10,903 bases of DNA, from NCBI GenBank assembly GCA_903849835.1, contig CAINKA010000065.1, positions 1-10,903 of the forward strand. Direction: 5' to 3'. The translations under genes were made by a program, and so were the position numbers. The notes below the pieces were generated by a model, which worked only from the letters and a program-made list of their open reading frames with translations, had not been told where the DNA came from and searched no databases. The DNA comes from an uncultured Alphaproteobacteria bacterium. Its GTDB lineage: Bacteria > Pseudomonadota > Alphaproteobacteria > Rickettsiales > UBA1997. Shown here one piece after another: positions 1 through 5,276 of the stretch; position 1 is the first letter of the stretch, and every line of letters starts with the position of its first letter.

Positions 1-2
1 AA

Positions 3-224
3 GGTGAATTGCCAAAAACTTCTACGCTGAAAGAAGAAAAATCTCAGCCAGAAAAAGATTTTAAGAAAAAAGAAATCGTAAAAAAAGCTGAAGAAAAAGT
101 TGAAGAAAAACCTGAAGAAAAAAGAGAAGAAAAATCTGTGGCAAAAAAACCAGCTGCGAAAAAGTCAGACGTAAAAGTCGTGACTAAAAAATCGGCGGTA
201 AAAAAACCGGCAACGAAAAAATAA
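3..224 (+). CDS. rpsB: 30S ribosomal protein S2, C-terminal tail (partial, 5' end outside window)
   Basis: The reading frame is open from the left edge and stops at 222-224, so only the last 73 residues are present. They are almost entirely Lys, Glu, Ala and Pro, with a Glu/Lys-rich stretch followed by repeated AKKPAAKK-like motifs resembling histone H1 tails. No globular domain is visible, so the assignment rests on position: rpsB lies directly before tsf in most proteobacteria, and S2 proteins of some alphaproteobacteria carry charged C-terminal extensions. The tail is probably disordered and may contact rRNA (inference). It could instead belong to another basic protein. No start should be assigned inside the window; the TTG at 9 is just an internal Leu codon. 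Confidence 0.6.
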   Translation, partial: GELPKTSTLKEEKSQPEKDFKKKEIVKKAEEKVEEKPEEKREEKSVAKKPAAKKSDVKVVTKKSAVKKPATKK

Positions 225-272
225 ATAATTATCAGGCCACCGCAACATTACGAGAGTGCGACTAATTCGGTT

Positions 273-351
273 ATGTCATGCTGAGCTTGTCGAAGCATGA
301 TTCTAGGTACAGTGCCTTGAATCATGCTTTGTGACAGGCTCAGCATGACAT
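273..351. repeat. Nested palindromic repeat, family A (copy 1)
   Basis: Imperfect inverted repeat in the rpsB-tsf gap. The outer arms begin ATGTCATGCTGAGC and end with its complement GCTCAGCATGACAT. Each half is also a hairpin: TCATGCT at 276-282 pairs with AGCATGA at 294-300. Further copies are at 4222-4293 and 7139-7213, with a remnant at 7871-7885 and an edge-truncated copy at 10866-10903. The CTGAGCnTGTCGAAG core resembles intergenic repeats seen in many bacterial genomes (from memory, not searched). No T-run follows, so it is not a classical intrinsic terminator. Confidence 0.9.
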
Positions 352-376
352 CGGAATTTGCTGCTGTGTCTTGGTT

Positions 377-411
377 TCAATCCTCAATTCTAAACTCTAA
401 TTCCCCAATTT
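377..411. repeat. Degenerate 5 x 7-bp array abutting tsf start
   Basis: Five consecutive heptamers fit this stretch: TCAATCC, TCAATTC, TAAACTC, TAATTCC, CCAATTT. The array ends one base before the tsf ATG at 413-415. No inverted partner arm is recognisable upstream, unlike the arrays before pyrH, the PMM/PGM gene and ftsW. The units are degenerate, so this copy is the least certain of the four. Confidence 0.5.
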
Positions 412-412
412 T

Positions 413-1303
413 ATGGCAGATCTCTCCCTCATTAAAAAACTTCGCGAAACCACGGGATGTGGCATTTCAGACTGCAACAAAGCTCTCGCTGAAAATGGTG
501 ATGATTTTGAAAAATCAGTTGATTGGCTTCGTAAAAAAGGACTTTCTTCAGCTTCTAAAAAAACCGGACGAGTAACTTCCGAAGGAGCGGTTGCTGTCTT
601 CATCGATGGAAATAAAGCTTCGATTATCGAAGTGAATTCCGAAACTGACTTCGTTGCGCGCAACCAAAAATTCCAAGATTTTGTCTCAGCTCTCGCAAAA
701 GAATCTCTCGCCTTTGGTGATGATATTGCAAAATTCCAAGCAGCAAAAGATGAGGAAGTTAAAGGTCAAATCGGCGTGATCGGTGAAAATATCAACATTC
801 GTCGCATCGCTAGCTTAGCGGTTTCAAGCGGTTCGATCGTTAGTTACATTCACAATGTGATCGCTCCAAACATGGGGAAAATTGCAGTGCTAGTTGCTTT
901 TGAATCAGCGGTGTCAAAAGAAAAATTGGCTGAATTTGGCAAGCAAATTGCGATGCATATTGCGGCGGCAAAACCAGAATCTCTTTCGATTGCGTCAGTT
1001 GACCCAACAAGACTTTCTCGCGAAACAGAGGTGTTGAAAGACCAAGCACGTGCGTCTGGCAAGCCTGAAAGCATCATCGATAAAATGATCGAAGGAAGAA
1101 TCAGAAAATATTACGAAGAAGTTGTTCTTCTGGAGCAAATTTTCGTGATGGATGACAAAGTTAAAATCAAAGATTTACTCGCAAATTTTAGCAAAGAAAA
1201 CAGCGAGACAAAAATTTCCGCTTTCAAACTTTTTATTCTCGGCGAAGGAATCGAAAAAAAAGAAAATGATTTCGCCGCAGAAGTGGCATCAATGACGCGC
1301 TAA
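413..1303 (+). CDS. tsf: Elongation factor Ts
   Basis: Nucleotide-exchange factor that releases GDP from EF-Tu in the cytoplasm during translation elongation. The 296 residues are a normal length for the family. The N-terminal UBA-like domain covers about residues 1-45 (ADLSLIKKLRETTGCGISDC). The core follows with the diagnostic EF-Tu-contacting TDFVARN at 78-84, and IAMHIAAAKP lies in the second half of the core. The start is ATG 413, since the protein then begins MADLSLIKKLRE like other EF-Ts proteins. No Shine-Dalgarno sequence is visible; the leader is a T/C-rich 7-bp array. It lies downstream of the rpsB tail, as in most proteobacteria, but a 188-base gap holding a palindrome separates them, so tsf may not simply be co-transcribed with rpsB. 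Its stop codon sits in the loop of a small perfect hairpin. Confidence 0.97.
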   Translation: MADLSLIKKLRETTGCGISDCNKALAENGDDFEKSVDWLRKKGLSSASKKTGRVTSEGAVAVFIDGNKASIIEVNSETDFVARNQKFQDFVSALAKESLAFGDDIAKFQAAKDEEVKGQIGVIGENINIRRIASLAVSSGSIVSYIHNVIAPNMGKIAVLVAFESAVSKEKLAEFGKQIAMHIAAAKPESLSIASVDPTRLSRETEVLKDQARASGKPESIIDKMIEGRIRKYYEEVVLLEQIFVMDDKVKIKDLLANFSKENSETKISAFKLFILGEGIEKKENDFAAEVASMTR

Positions 1304-1312
1304 GGCGCGTCA
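1293..1312. other. Perfect 8-bp hairpin enclosing the tsf stop codon
   Basis: TGACGCGC and GCGCGTCA (1293-1300 and 1305-1312) are perfect complements around a four-base loop TAAG that holds the TAA stop. The stem is GC-rich, but no T-run follows, so a rho-independent terminator is not supported. It could be a 3' stabilising or attenuating structure between tsf and pyrH, or chance. Confidence 0.5.
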
Positions 1313-1392
1313 GTCGTAAGATGTAAATCATGAGTCGTAAGTCCCTAAATCGGGCGCGACTTACGACTTACGACTTACGACTTACGACTTAT
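1313..1392. repeat. Inverted heptamer arrays before pyrH (5 x 7 bp per arm)
   Basis: The right arm at 1358-1392 is four exact GACTTAC units plus GACTTAT. The left arm at 1313-1347 reads in the same 7-bp phase as GTCGTAA, GATGTAA, ATCATGA, GTCGTAA, GTCCCTA, a degenerate reverse complement of the right arm. The inner stem at 1334-1343/1358-1367 is a perfect 10 bp around a 14-base loop. The element fills the tsf-pyrH gap and ends six bases before the pyrH ATG. It has the same architecture as 9590-9674 and the flanks of the four-helix-bundle gene, but a different heptamer. Confidence 0.85.
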
Positions 1393-1398
1393 TTTTTC

Positions 1399-2115
1399 AT
1401 GAAACCTGACCTCAAATTCAAACGAATTCTCTTCAAAGTTTCTGGCGAAGCCATGATGGGCGACAAGGCGTTCGGCCATGAGTTGCAAGCGATCAACAAA
1501 ATCTGTAATCAAATAATTTCTGCTCACAAACTTGGCTGCGAAATTTGCGTGGTTGTTGGTGGCGGAAATATTTTTCGCGGAGTTTCTCAAGCTGCAGAAG
1601 GAATCGAAAGAGTCACTGCAGACTACATGGGCATGCTCGCAACCTGCATCAACGGATTAGCTCTTCAAAGCGCGCTCGATAAAAAAAATATCGACACACG
1701 GATGCTTTCAGCAATTCCGATGAACACAATTTGCGAACCTTACATCAAGCGCCGCGCCGCGCGCCATCTAGAAAAAGGACGGGTTGTAATTTTTTCCGCC
1801 GGAACAGGAAATCCATTTTTTACCACCGACACCGCAGCAGTTCTTCGCGCCGTTGAAATGGGATGCGATGGAATTTTAAAAGGCACACAAGTTGACGGCG
1901 TTTATTCCGCAGATCCCAAGATCGACAAAACCGCCACTCGCTACGAAAAAATGAAATATATCGACGTGCTAAAGCAAGATCTGAAAGTGATGGATCAAAC
2001 CGCGATTACTCTGGCCAAAAGCAACAAACTCCCAATCGTAGTTTTTTCGATCAAAGAGGAGAATGCTTTGCAGAATGTGGTGCAAGGGCAGGGGAAGTTT
2101 ACGATAATTAACTGA
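1399..2115 (+). CDS. pyrH: UMP kinase
   Basis: Bacterial amino-acid-kinase-type UMP kinase, which phosphorylates UMP to UDP with ATP in pyrimidine nucleotide synthesis (cytoplasmic, normally a hexamer). Taken from ATG 1399 it has 238 residues, the family length. Visible motifs are FKVSGEAM at 12-19 (phosphate-binding start of the fold), GGGNIFRG at 54-61, the nucleotide region GTGNPFFTTDTAA at 135-147, and GTQVDGVYSADP at 162-173. The frame is open upstream to an ATG at 1330, but those residues are encoded by the heptamer repeat (RLTTYDLRLTTY-like) and lie outside the conserved protein, so 1399 is preferred. No Shine-Dalgarno sequence is present. frr follows after 15 bases, so the two are probably co-transcribed. 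Confidence 0.97.
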   Translation: MKPDLKFKRILFKVSGEAMMGDKAFGHELQAINKICNQIISAHKLGCEICVVVGGGNIFRGVSQAAEGIERVTADYMGMLATCINGLALQSALDKKNIDTRMLSAIPMNTICEPYIKRRAARHLEKGRVVIFSAGTGNPFFTTDTAAVLRAVEMGCDGILKGTQVDGVYSADPKIDKTATRYEKMKYIDVLKQDLKVMDQTAITLAKSNKLPIVVFSIKEENALQNVVQGQGKFTIIN

Positions 2116-2130
2116 AAAAATTTGTCTTTT

Positions 2131-2682
2131 ATGATCAACCAACTCGCCGACAAAACGCGCCACAAAATGGATGAAACCTTGAATTCGCTGAAGCGGGACA
2201 TGGATTCAATTTCAACTGGTCGCGCAAATCCAACTTTACTCGATGCTATCAAAATCGAAGTTTACGGCAGCTTCATGCCGATCTTGCAAGTGGCGAGCGT
2301 TTCTGTTCCTGATGCCGCGACGCTTTCGATTCAAGTTTGGGATCGTGAAAATGTAAAAGCGGTGGAAAAAGCGATCATCAATTCCAATCTCGGATTTAAT
2401 CCTTTGGTCGATGGAACTACAATCCGCATCATGATTCCGAAGCTTAGTGAAGAGCGCCGCCGCGACTTAGTGAAGCTTGCTAAAAAATATGGCGAAGACA
2501 AAAAAATTGCGCTGCGCAACATTCGTCGCGATGTGCTCGATGAATTCAAAAGAAACGAAAAAGAAATCGGCAAAGACCAAGCTCATTCTTTCACCGACAT
2601 CGTCCAAAAAATCACCGATGAATTTGTAAAAAAAGTCGACGACATGATCGCAATAAAAGAAAAAGATTTGATGAAGGTTTAA
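2131..2682 (+). CDS. frr: Ribosome recycling factor
   Basis: With EF-G it splits the post-termination ribosome. The 183 residues compare with about 185 for the family. Characteristic stretches are STGRANPTLLDAI near 28-40, the hinge and beta-domain region around VYGSFMPILQVASV, IIPKLSEERR-type sequence (here IMIPKLSEERRRDL) and IALRNIRRDV in the long helical arm, ending in KEKDLMKV. The start is ATG 2131, which gives MINQLADKTRHKMD; an in-frame TTG three codons earlier (2122) is less likely. No clear ribosome binding site is seen. The stop at 2680-2682 shares one base with the uppS ATG (TAATG), indicating translational coupling. Confidence 0.96.
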   Translation: MINQLADKTRHKMDETLNSLKRDMDSISTGRANPTLLDAIKIEVYGSFMPILQVASVSVPDAATLSIQVWDRENVKAVEKAIINSNLGFNPLVDGTTIRIMIPKLSEERRRDLVKLAKKYGEDKKIALRNIRRDVLDEFKRNEKEIGKDQAHSFTDIVQKITDEFVKKVDDMIAIKEKDLMKV

Positions 2683-3422
2683 TGTTTTTTAGCAAAAAGA
2701 AAAACATCGAAATAGCCAATGAAATCAAAATTCCAAATCACATCGCCATCATCATGGACGGCAATGCAAGATGGGCGAAATCAAAAAATCTTCCGCTGCA
2801 AGTTGGTCACAAAAACGGCTCAGAAAATGTTAGCAAAGTTGCAGAAAGTTGTATCGAACTCGGTGTAAAATTTTTGACGATTTACGCTTTTTCTTCGGAG
2901 AATTGGGATCGCCCAAGTGACGAAGTAAATTACCTGATGAAGTTGCTCGATGAATATCTTGAAAAAGAAACCAAACCTTTGGCAGAAAAAGATGTAAAAA
3001 TTGTTATCTCGGGAAATTTAGAAAAATTGTCGGAAGCAACAAAATCAAAGATTTGCAACATCGAAGAAGAAACAAAAAATAATAAATCTCTCACTTTAAA
3101 CGTGGCATTCAGTTACGGCTCGCGCCAAGAGATTGTTGATGCGGCGCGCAAGATAGCGCTTGAAGTTAGTATGGGCAAAATTAGCTTGGATCAAATCAGC
3201 GAAGCACTTTTTTCTCAAAATCTTTACCATCCAGAAATTCCAGATCCCGATCTTTTAATCAGAACTGCAGGAGACGTTAGGCTCAGTAATTTCCTGCTCT
3301 GGCAGGCGGCTTACAGTGAACTTTATTTTACCGAAACTTACTGGCCAGATTTTGACAAAGAAAATTTACTTCAGGCGATAAAAAATTTTAACAAAAAGGA
3401 AAGGCGATATGGCAAAAGATAA
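2682..3422 (+). CDS. uppS: Undecaprenyl diphosphate synthase (cis-prenyltransferase)
   Basis: Condenses isopentenyl units in cis onto farnesyl diphosphate to make the C55 lipid carrier used for peptidoglycan and surface polysaccharides; it acts at the inner face of the membrane. It has 246 residues. The Mg/diphosphate site is IAIIMDGNAR with Asp26 (usual form DGNGRWA), followed by FSSENWDRP at 70-78 and NVAFSYGSRQEI at 140-151. IPP-binding Arg194, Arg200 and Ser202 fall in LLIRTAGDVRLSNF, where the usual RTSGE reads RTAGD. The active-site pattern is complete, so it should be functional. The start overlaps the frr stop by one base; GAAGG four bases upstream may be a weak binding site. The 3' end overlaps cdsA by 14 bases. 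Confidence 0.96.
   Translation: MFFSKKKNIEIANEIKIPNHIAIIMDGNARWAKSKNLPLQVGHKNGSENVSKVAESCIELGVKFLTIYAFSSENWDRPSDEVNYLMKLLDEYLEKETKPLAEKDVKIVISGNLEKLSEATKSKICNIEEETKNNKSLTLNVAFSYGSRQEIVDAARKIALEVSMGKISLDQISEALFSQNLYHPEIPDPDLLIRTAGDVRLSNFLLWQAAYSELYFTETYWPDFDKENLLQAIKNFNKKERRYGKR
3396..3404 (+). promoter_or_regulatory. Shine-Dalgarno site for cdsA
   Basis: AAGGAAAGG lies inside the 3' end of uppS, four bases before the cdsA ATG at 3409, with its AAGGA core eight bases from the ATG. It is the only strong purine-rich binding site before a gene start in the window. It decides the cdsA start in favour of 3409 over an in-frame ATG at 3427. Confidence 0.6.
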
Positions 3423-4173
3423 AATCATGAAATTTTTTTGCGGGCTTCAAGAAATCGGTGAAAAGATTTTTTCTTTCAGCTCAAAAATAATCGGAAAAAT
3501 TATTTCCCAAGTTCACTTCCTCGATCCAAAAGAAAATACCAAACAGCGTGTTGTAACCGCGCTAATCCTGATCCCAATCGCTCTTTACGCCATACTTTAT
3601 TCCAAAAGTGTTTTTCTTTTTCTAGCAATCGCGATTGCAATTTTGATGACTGCCGAATGGCTCGACATCATCAAAAGCGCGCAAGATCAAAAAAAATGGC
3701 GCCTCATCGGACTCTTCTGCATCCTCATCCCGATTTACTCCGTGATCAAAATCCGACTCTATGATGCTGACATTTTATTCTGGATGTTTGTCGTAATTTG
3801 GGCGACTGACATTTTTGCATTTTTCGCCGGCAGAAGTTTGGGCGGACCAAAACTTGCCCCAAAAATTAGTCCGAACAAAACTTGGTCAGGCCTTGCTGGA
3901 GGCTTGTTCGCAAGTATGATGATCGGCATGATGAGCTCCTTCATGTTTTCTGGCGGAGTTTTATTTTTTATTTTTATCAGCGCGATGTTGGCATTAATTG
4001 AGCAGATTAGCGATTTGTTAGAATCCAAATTCAAAAGAATTTTCGGCGTGAAAGATTCTGGAAATTTAATTCCAGGACATGGCGGAGTGCTTGACCGGCT
4101 TGATGGGATGATGCTTGTAGCGCCAACGGTTTTATTTTTGATTACGGTTTTCCCGAGTAAGTTTGGGGGATGA
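3409..4173 (+). CDS. cdsA: Phosphatidate cytidylyltransferase (CDP-diglyceride synthase)
   Basis: Integral membrane enzyme making CDP-diacylglycerol from phosphatidic acid and CTP, the branch point of phospholipid synthesis. It has 254 residues. A basic amphipathic start (1-48) is followed by several hydrophobic segments, roughly 49-63, 67-82, 98-113, 122-140, 161-181, 183-199 and 234-247. The family signature is complete: Ser206, Lys209-Arg210, Lys215-Asp216, PGHGG at 222-226 and DRLD at 229-232. The motif GGPKLAPKISPNKTWSG at 145-161 is also typical. It overlaps uppS by 14 bases, so the two are coupled. Alphaproteobacteria often have dxr next; here a repeat cluster and thiG follow, so the conserved operon ends here. 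Confidence 0.95.
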   Translation: MAKDKIMKFFCGLQEIGEKIFSFSSKIIGKIISQVHFLDPKENTKQRVVTALILIPIALYAILYSKSVFLFLAIAIAILMTAEWLDIIKSAQDQKKWRLIGLFCILIPIYSVIKIRLYDADILFWMFVVIWATDIFAFFAGRSLGGPKLAPKISPNKTWSGLAGGLFASMMIGMMSSFMFSGGVLFFIFISAMLALIEQISDLLESKFKRIFGVKDSGNLIPGHGGVLDRLDGMMLVAPTVLFLITVFPSKFGG

Positions 4174-4221
4174 TTTTCATTTTGAAAAAAATGATTCTAG
4201 TTTTTCGTAAAAAAAATTCGA

Positions 4222-4293
4222 TGTCACCCTGAGCCTGTCGAAGGGTGATTTAGTCTGTGCCAAGAATCACCCTTCGACAGACTCAGGGTGACA
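4222..4293. repeat. Nested palindromic repeat, family A (copy 2, compensated variant)
   Basis: Same architecture as 273-351, but the inner hairpin arms read TCACCCT/AGGGTGA instead of TCATGCT/AGCATGA. All four sub-arms carry the change (4224-4230 with 4242-4248; 4267-4273 with 4285-4291), so pairing is kept within each half and between halves. The core CTGAGCCTGTCGAAG is unchanged. It lies 48 bases after cdsA. Confidence 0.9.
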
Positions 4294-4295
4294 AT

Positions 4296-4337
4296 TAATG
4301 GCGCTGTCTCAAATCAAATTTTTCTAAGAAAATTTTG
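4296..4337. repeat. 42-bp direct repeat, copy 1
   Basis: The 42 bases from TAATGGCGCTGTC to AGAAAATTTTG are identical to 4403-4444, 107 bases downstream. In copy 2 this sequence is the left arm of a hairpin (4407-4459). Copy 1 lacks its own right arm and runs instead into the palindrome at 4344-4399. This fits duplication of a pre-existing hairpin arm when the middle element was inserted. Confidence 0.9.
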
Positions 4338-4343
4338 TTCGAT

Positions 4344-4399
4344 TGTAGGGGCGACCCTTGTGGTCGCCCGTGCGGGCTGGCACAAGGCCAGCCCCTACA
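4344..4399. repeat. Cloverleaf-like palindromic repeat, family B
   Basis: The outer stem is TGTAGGGGC (4344-4352) with GCCCCTACA (4391-4399). Inside are two hairpins: GGGCGACC/GGTCGCCC (4349-4356 with 4362-4369, loop CTTGT) and GGGCTGG/CCAGCCC (4374-4380 with 4388-4394, loop CACAAGG). The first inner stem competes for a few bases with the outer stem. It lies between the two copies of the 42-bp repeat, and nothing in it encodes protein. Confidence 0.85.
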
Positions 4400-4406
4400 A
4401 AATAAT

Positions 4407-4459
4407 GGCGCTGTCTCAAATCAAATTTTTCTAAGAAAATTTTGATTTGCGACAGCGCC
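4407..4459. repeat. Long hairpin 16 bases before thiG, family C
   Basis: GGCGCTGTCTCAAATC pairs with GATTTGCGACAGCGCC with one mismatch, and the stem extends through the A/T-rich centre to about 24 bp per side. The left arm is the second copy of the 42-bp direct repeat. If transcribed it would be a stable 5' leader structure just ahead of the thiG ATG, or it could end transcription from cdsA, although the following TTAATGTGTTTT is a poor T-run. Confidence 0.85.
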
Positions 4460-4475
4460 TTAATGTGTTTTATAA

Positions 4476-5270
4476 ATGAATGATTTCTTCGAAATAGCCG
4501 GCCAAAAATTCACCTCCCGCCTCCTCGTCGGCACTGGCAAATACAAAGACTTCCAAGAAACCGCAGCTGCCATTTCTGCCTCCGGCGCCGAGATCGTCAC
4601 CGTCGCCGTGCGTCGCGTCAACATCGAGAAAAAAGGCGAGCCGATGCTGCAAGATTTTCTCGATCCCAAAAAATACACTTACCTTCCCAACACCGCAGGC
4701 TGCTTCACGGCAGAAGATGCTATCCGCACACTACGTCTGGCGCGGGCTGCGGGTGGATGGAATTTAGTGAAGCTCGAAGTTTTAGCTGACGAAAAAACAC
4801 TTTACCCAAAAGTTGTCGAAACCATCCGCGCCGCGGAAATCCTGATTAAAGACGGTTTCGACGTGATGGTTTACACCTCCGACGATCCAATTGTTGCGAA
4901 AGAATTAGAAGATATCGGCTGCTGCGCCATCATGCCCCTAGCGGCTCCAATCGGTTCCGGCCTCGGAATCCAAAACCGCCTCAACATCGAATTCATCGTC
5001 GAACAATCCAAAGTTCCAGTCCTCGTCGACGCCGGAGTCGGCACCGCCAGTGACGCCGCCATCGCCATGGAACTCGGCTGCGCCGGCGTGCTCATGAACA
5101 CCGCAATCGCCAAAGCACAAAATCCAATCCTCATGGCGCATGCGATGAAGCTAGCAATCGAAGCCGGCCGCGCTGCGTTTCTCGCCGGTCGGATGGAAAA
5201 GAAAAAATTCGCTTCACCTTCATCGCCGGTTGCCGGTTGCCTGTTGCCGGTTGTCGGTAATTCAAATTAG
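4476..5270 (+). CDS. thiG: Thiazole synthase
   Basis: Forms the thiazole phosphate ring of thiamine from deoxyxylulose 5-phosphate, dehydroglycine and sulfur carried by ThiS (cytoplasmic TIM barrel). It has 264 residues. Visible are FTSRLLVGTGKY at 12-23, the Schiff-base Lys99 in NLVKLEVLAD, MPLAAPIGSGLGIQN at 153-167, and VDAGVGTASDAA at 184-195. The tail ASPSSPVAG is family-like; the last residues, CLLPVVGNSN, are encoded largely by a GTTGCCG heptamer array, so the native C terminus has probably been altered. No other thi gene is in the window and no TPP riboswitch is seen upstream. Codons favour G/C far more than in neighbours (41 of 60 bases G+C at 5041-5100). The start is ATG 4476, with no Shine-Dalgarno sequence. 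Confidence 0.96.
   Translation: MNDFFEIAGQKFTSRLLVGTGKYKDFQETAAAISASGAEIVTVAVRRVNIEKKGEPMLQDFLDPKKYTYLPNTAGCFTAEDAIRTLRLARAAGGWNLVKLEVLADEKTLYPKVVETIRAAEILIKDGFDVMVYTSDDPIVAKELEDIGCCAIMPLAAPIGSGLGIQNRLNIEFIVEQSKVPVLVDAGVGTASDAAIAMELGCAGVLMNTAIAKAQNPILMAHAMKLAIEAGRAAFLAGRMEKKKFASPSSPVAGCLLPVVGNSN
5222..5256. repeat. Left heptamer arm (inside thiG 3' end)
   Basis: In 7-bp phase it reads ATCGCCG, GTTGCCG, GTTGCCT, GTTGCCG, GTTGTCG. It is the inverted counterpart of the CGACAAC/AGGCAAC array at 5648-5689 and lies within the last codons of thiG. The first unit may simply be thiG codons for the conserved SSP, so the left boundary is uncertain. Confidence 0.8.
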
Positions 5271-5276
5271 TAAAAT

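Noticed and set aside
273..351. Rho-independent terminator of rpsB
   Set aside because: The stem is long and imperfect, no T-run follows, and the same sequence recurs in unrelated gaps.
1358..1392. CRISPR array or minisatellite gene at the GACTTAC repeats
   Set aside because: The units are 7 bp with no spacers and no cas genes are present; they are an inverted heptamer element.
1330..1398. Longer pyrH start at ATG 1330
   Set aside because: The extra 23 residues are translated heptamer repeat, and the conserved UMP kinase sequence begins at 1399.
2122..2130. TTG start for frr
   Set aside because: ATG 2131 gives the family-like N terminus and length, and nothing supports initiation at TTG.
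4294..4475. TPP riboswitch ahead of thiG
   Set aside because: The leader contains no THI-box-like CTGAGA core or matching partner; the structure there is explained by repeat hairpins B and C.
4463..4483. Leader peptide (ATG 4463, seven codons including stop) overlapping the thiG start
   Set aside because: Too short, with no binding site and no regulatory codon pattern; easily explained by chance.
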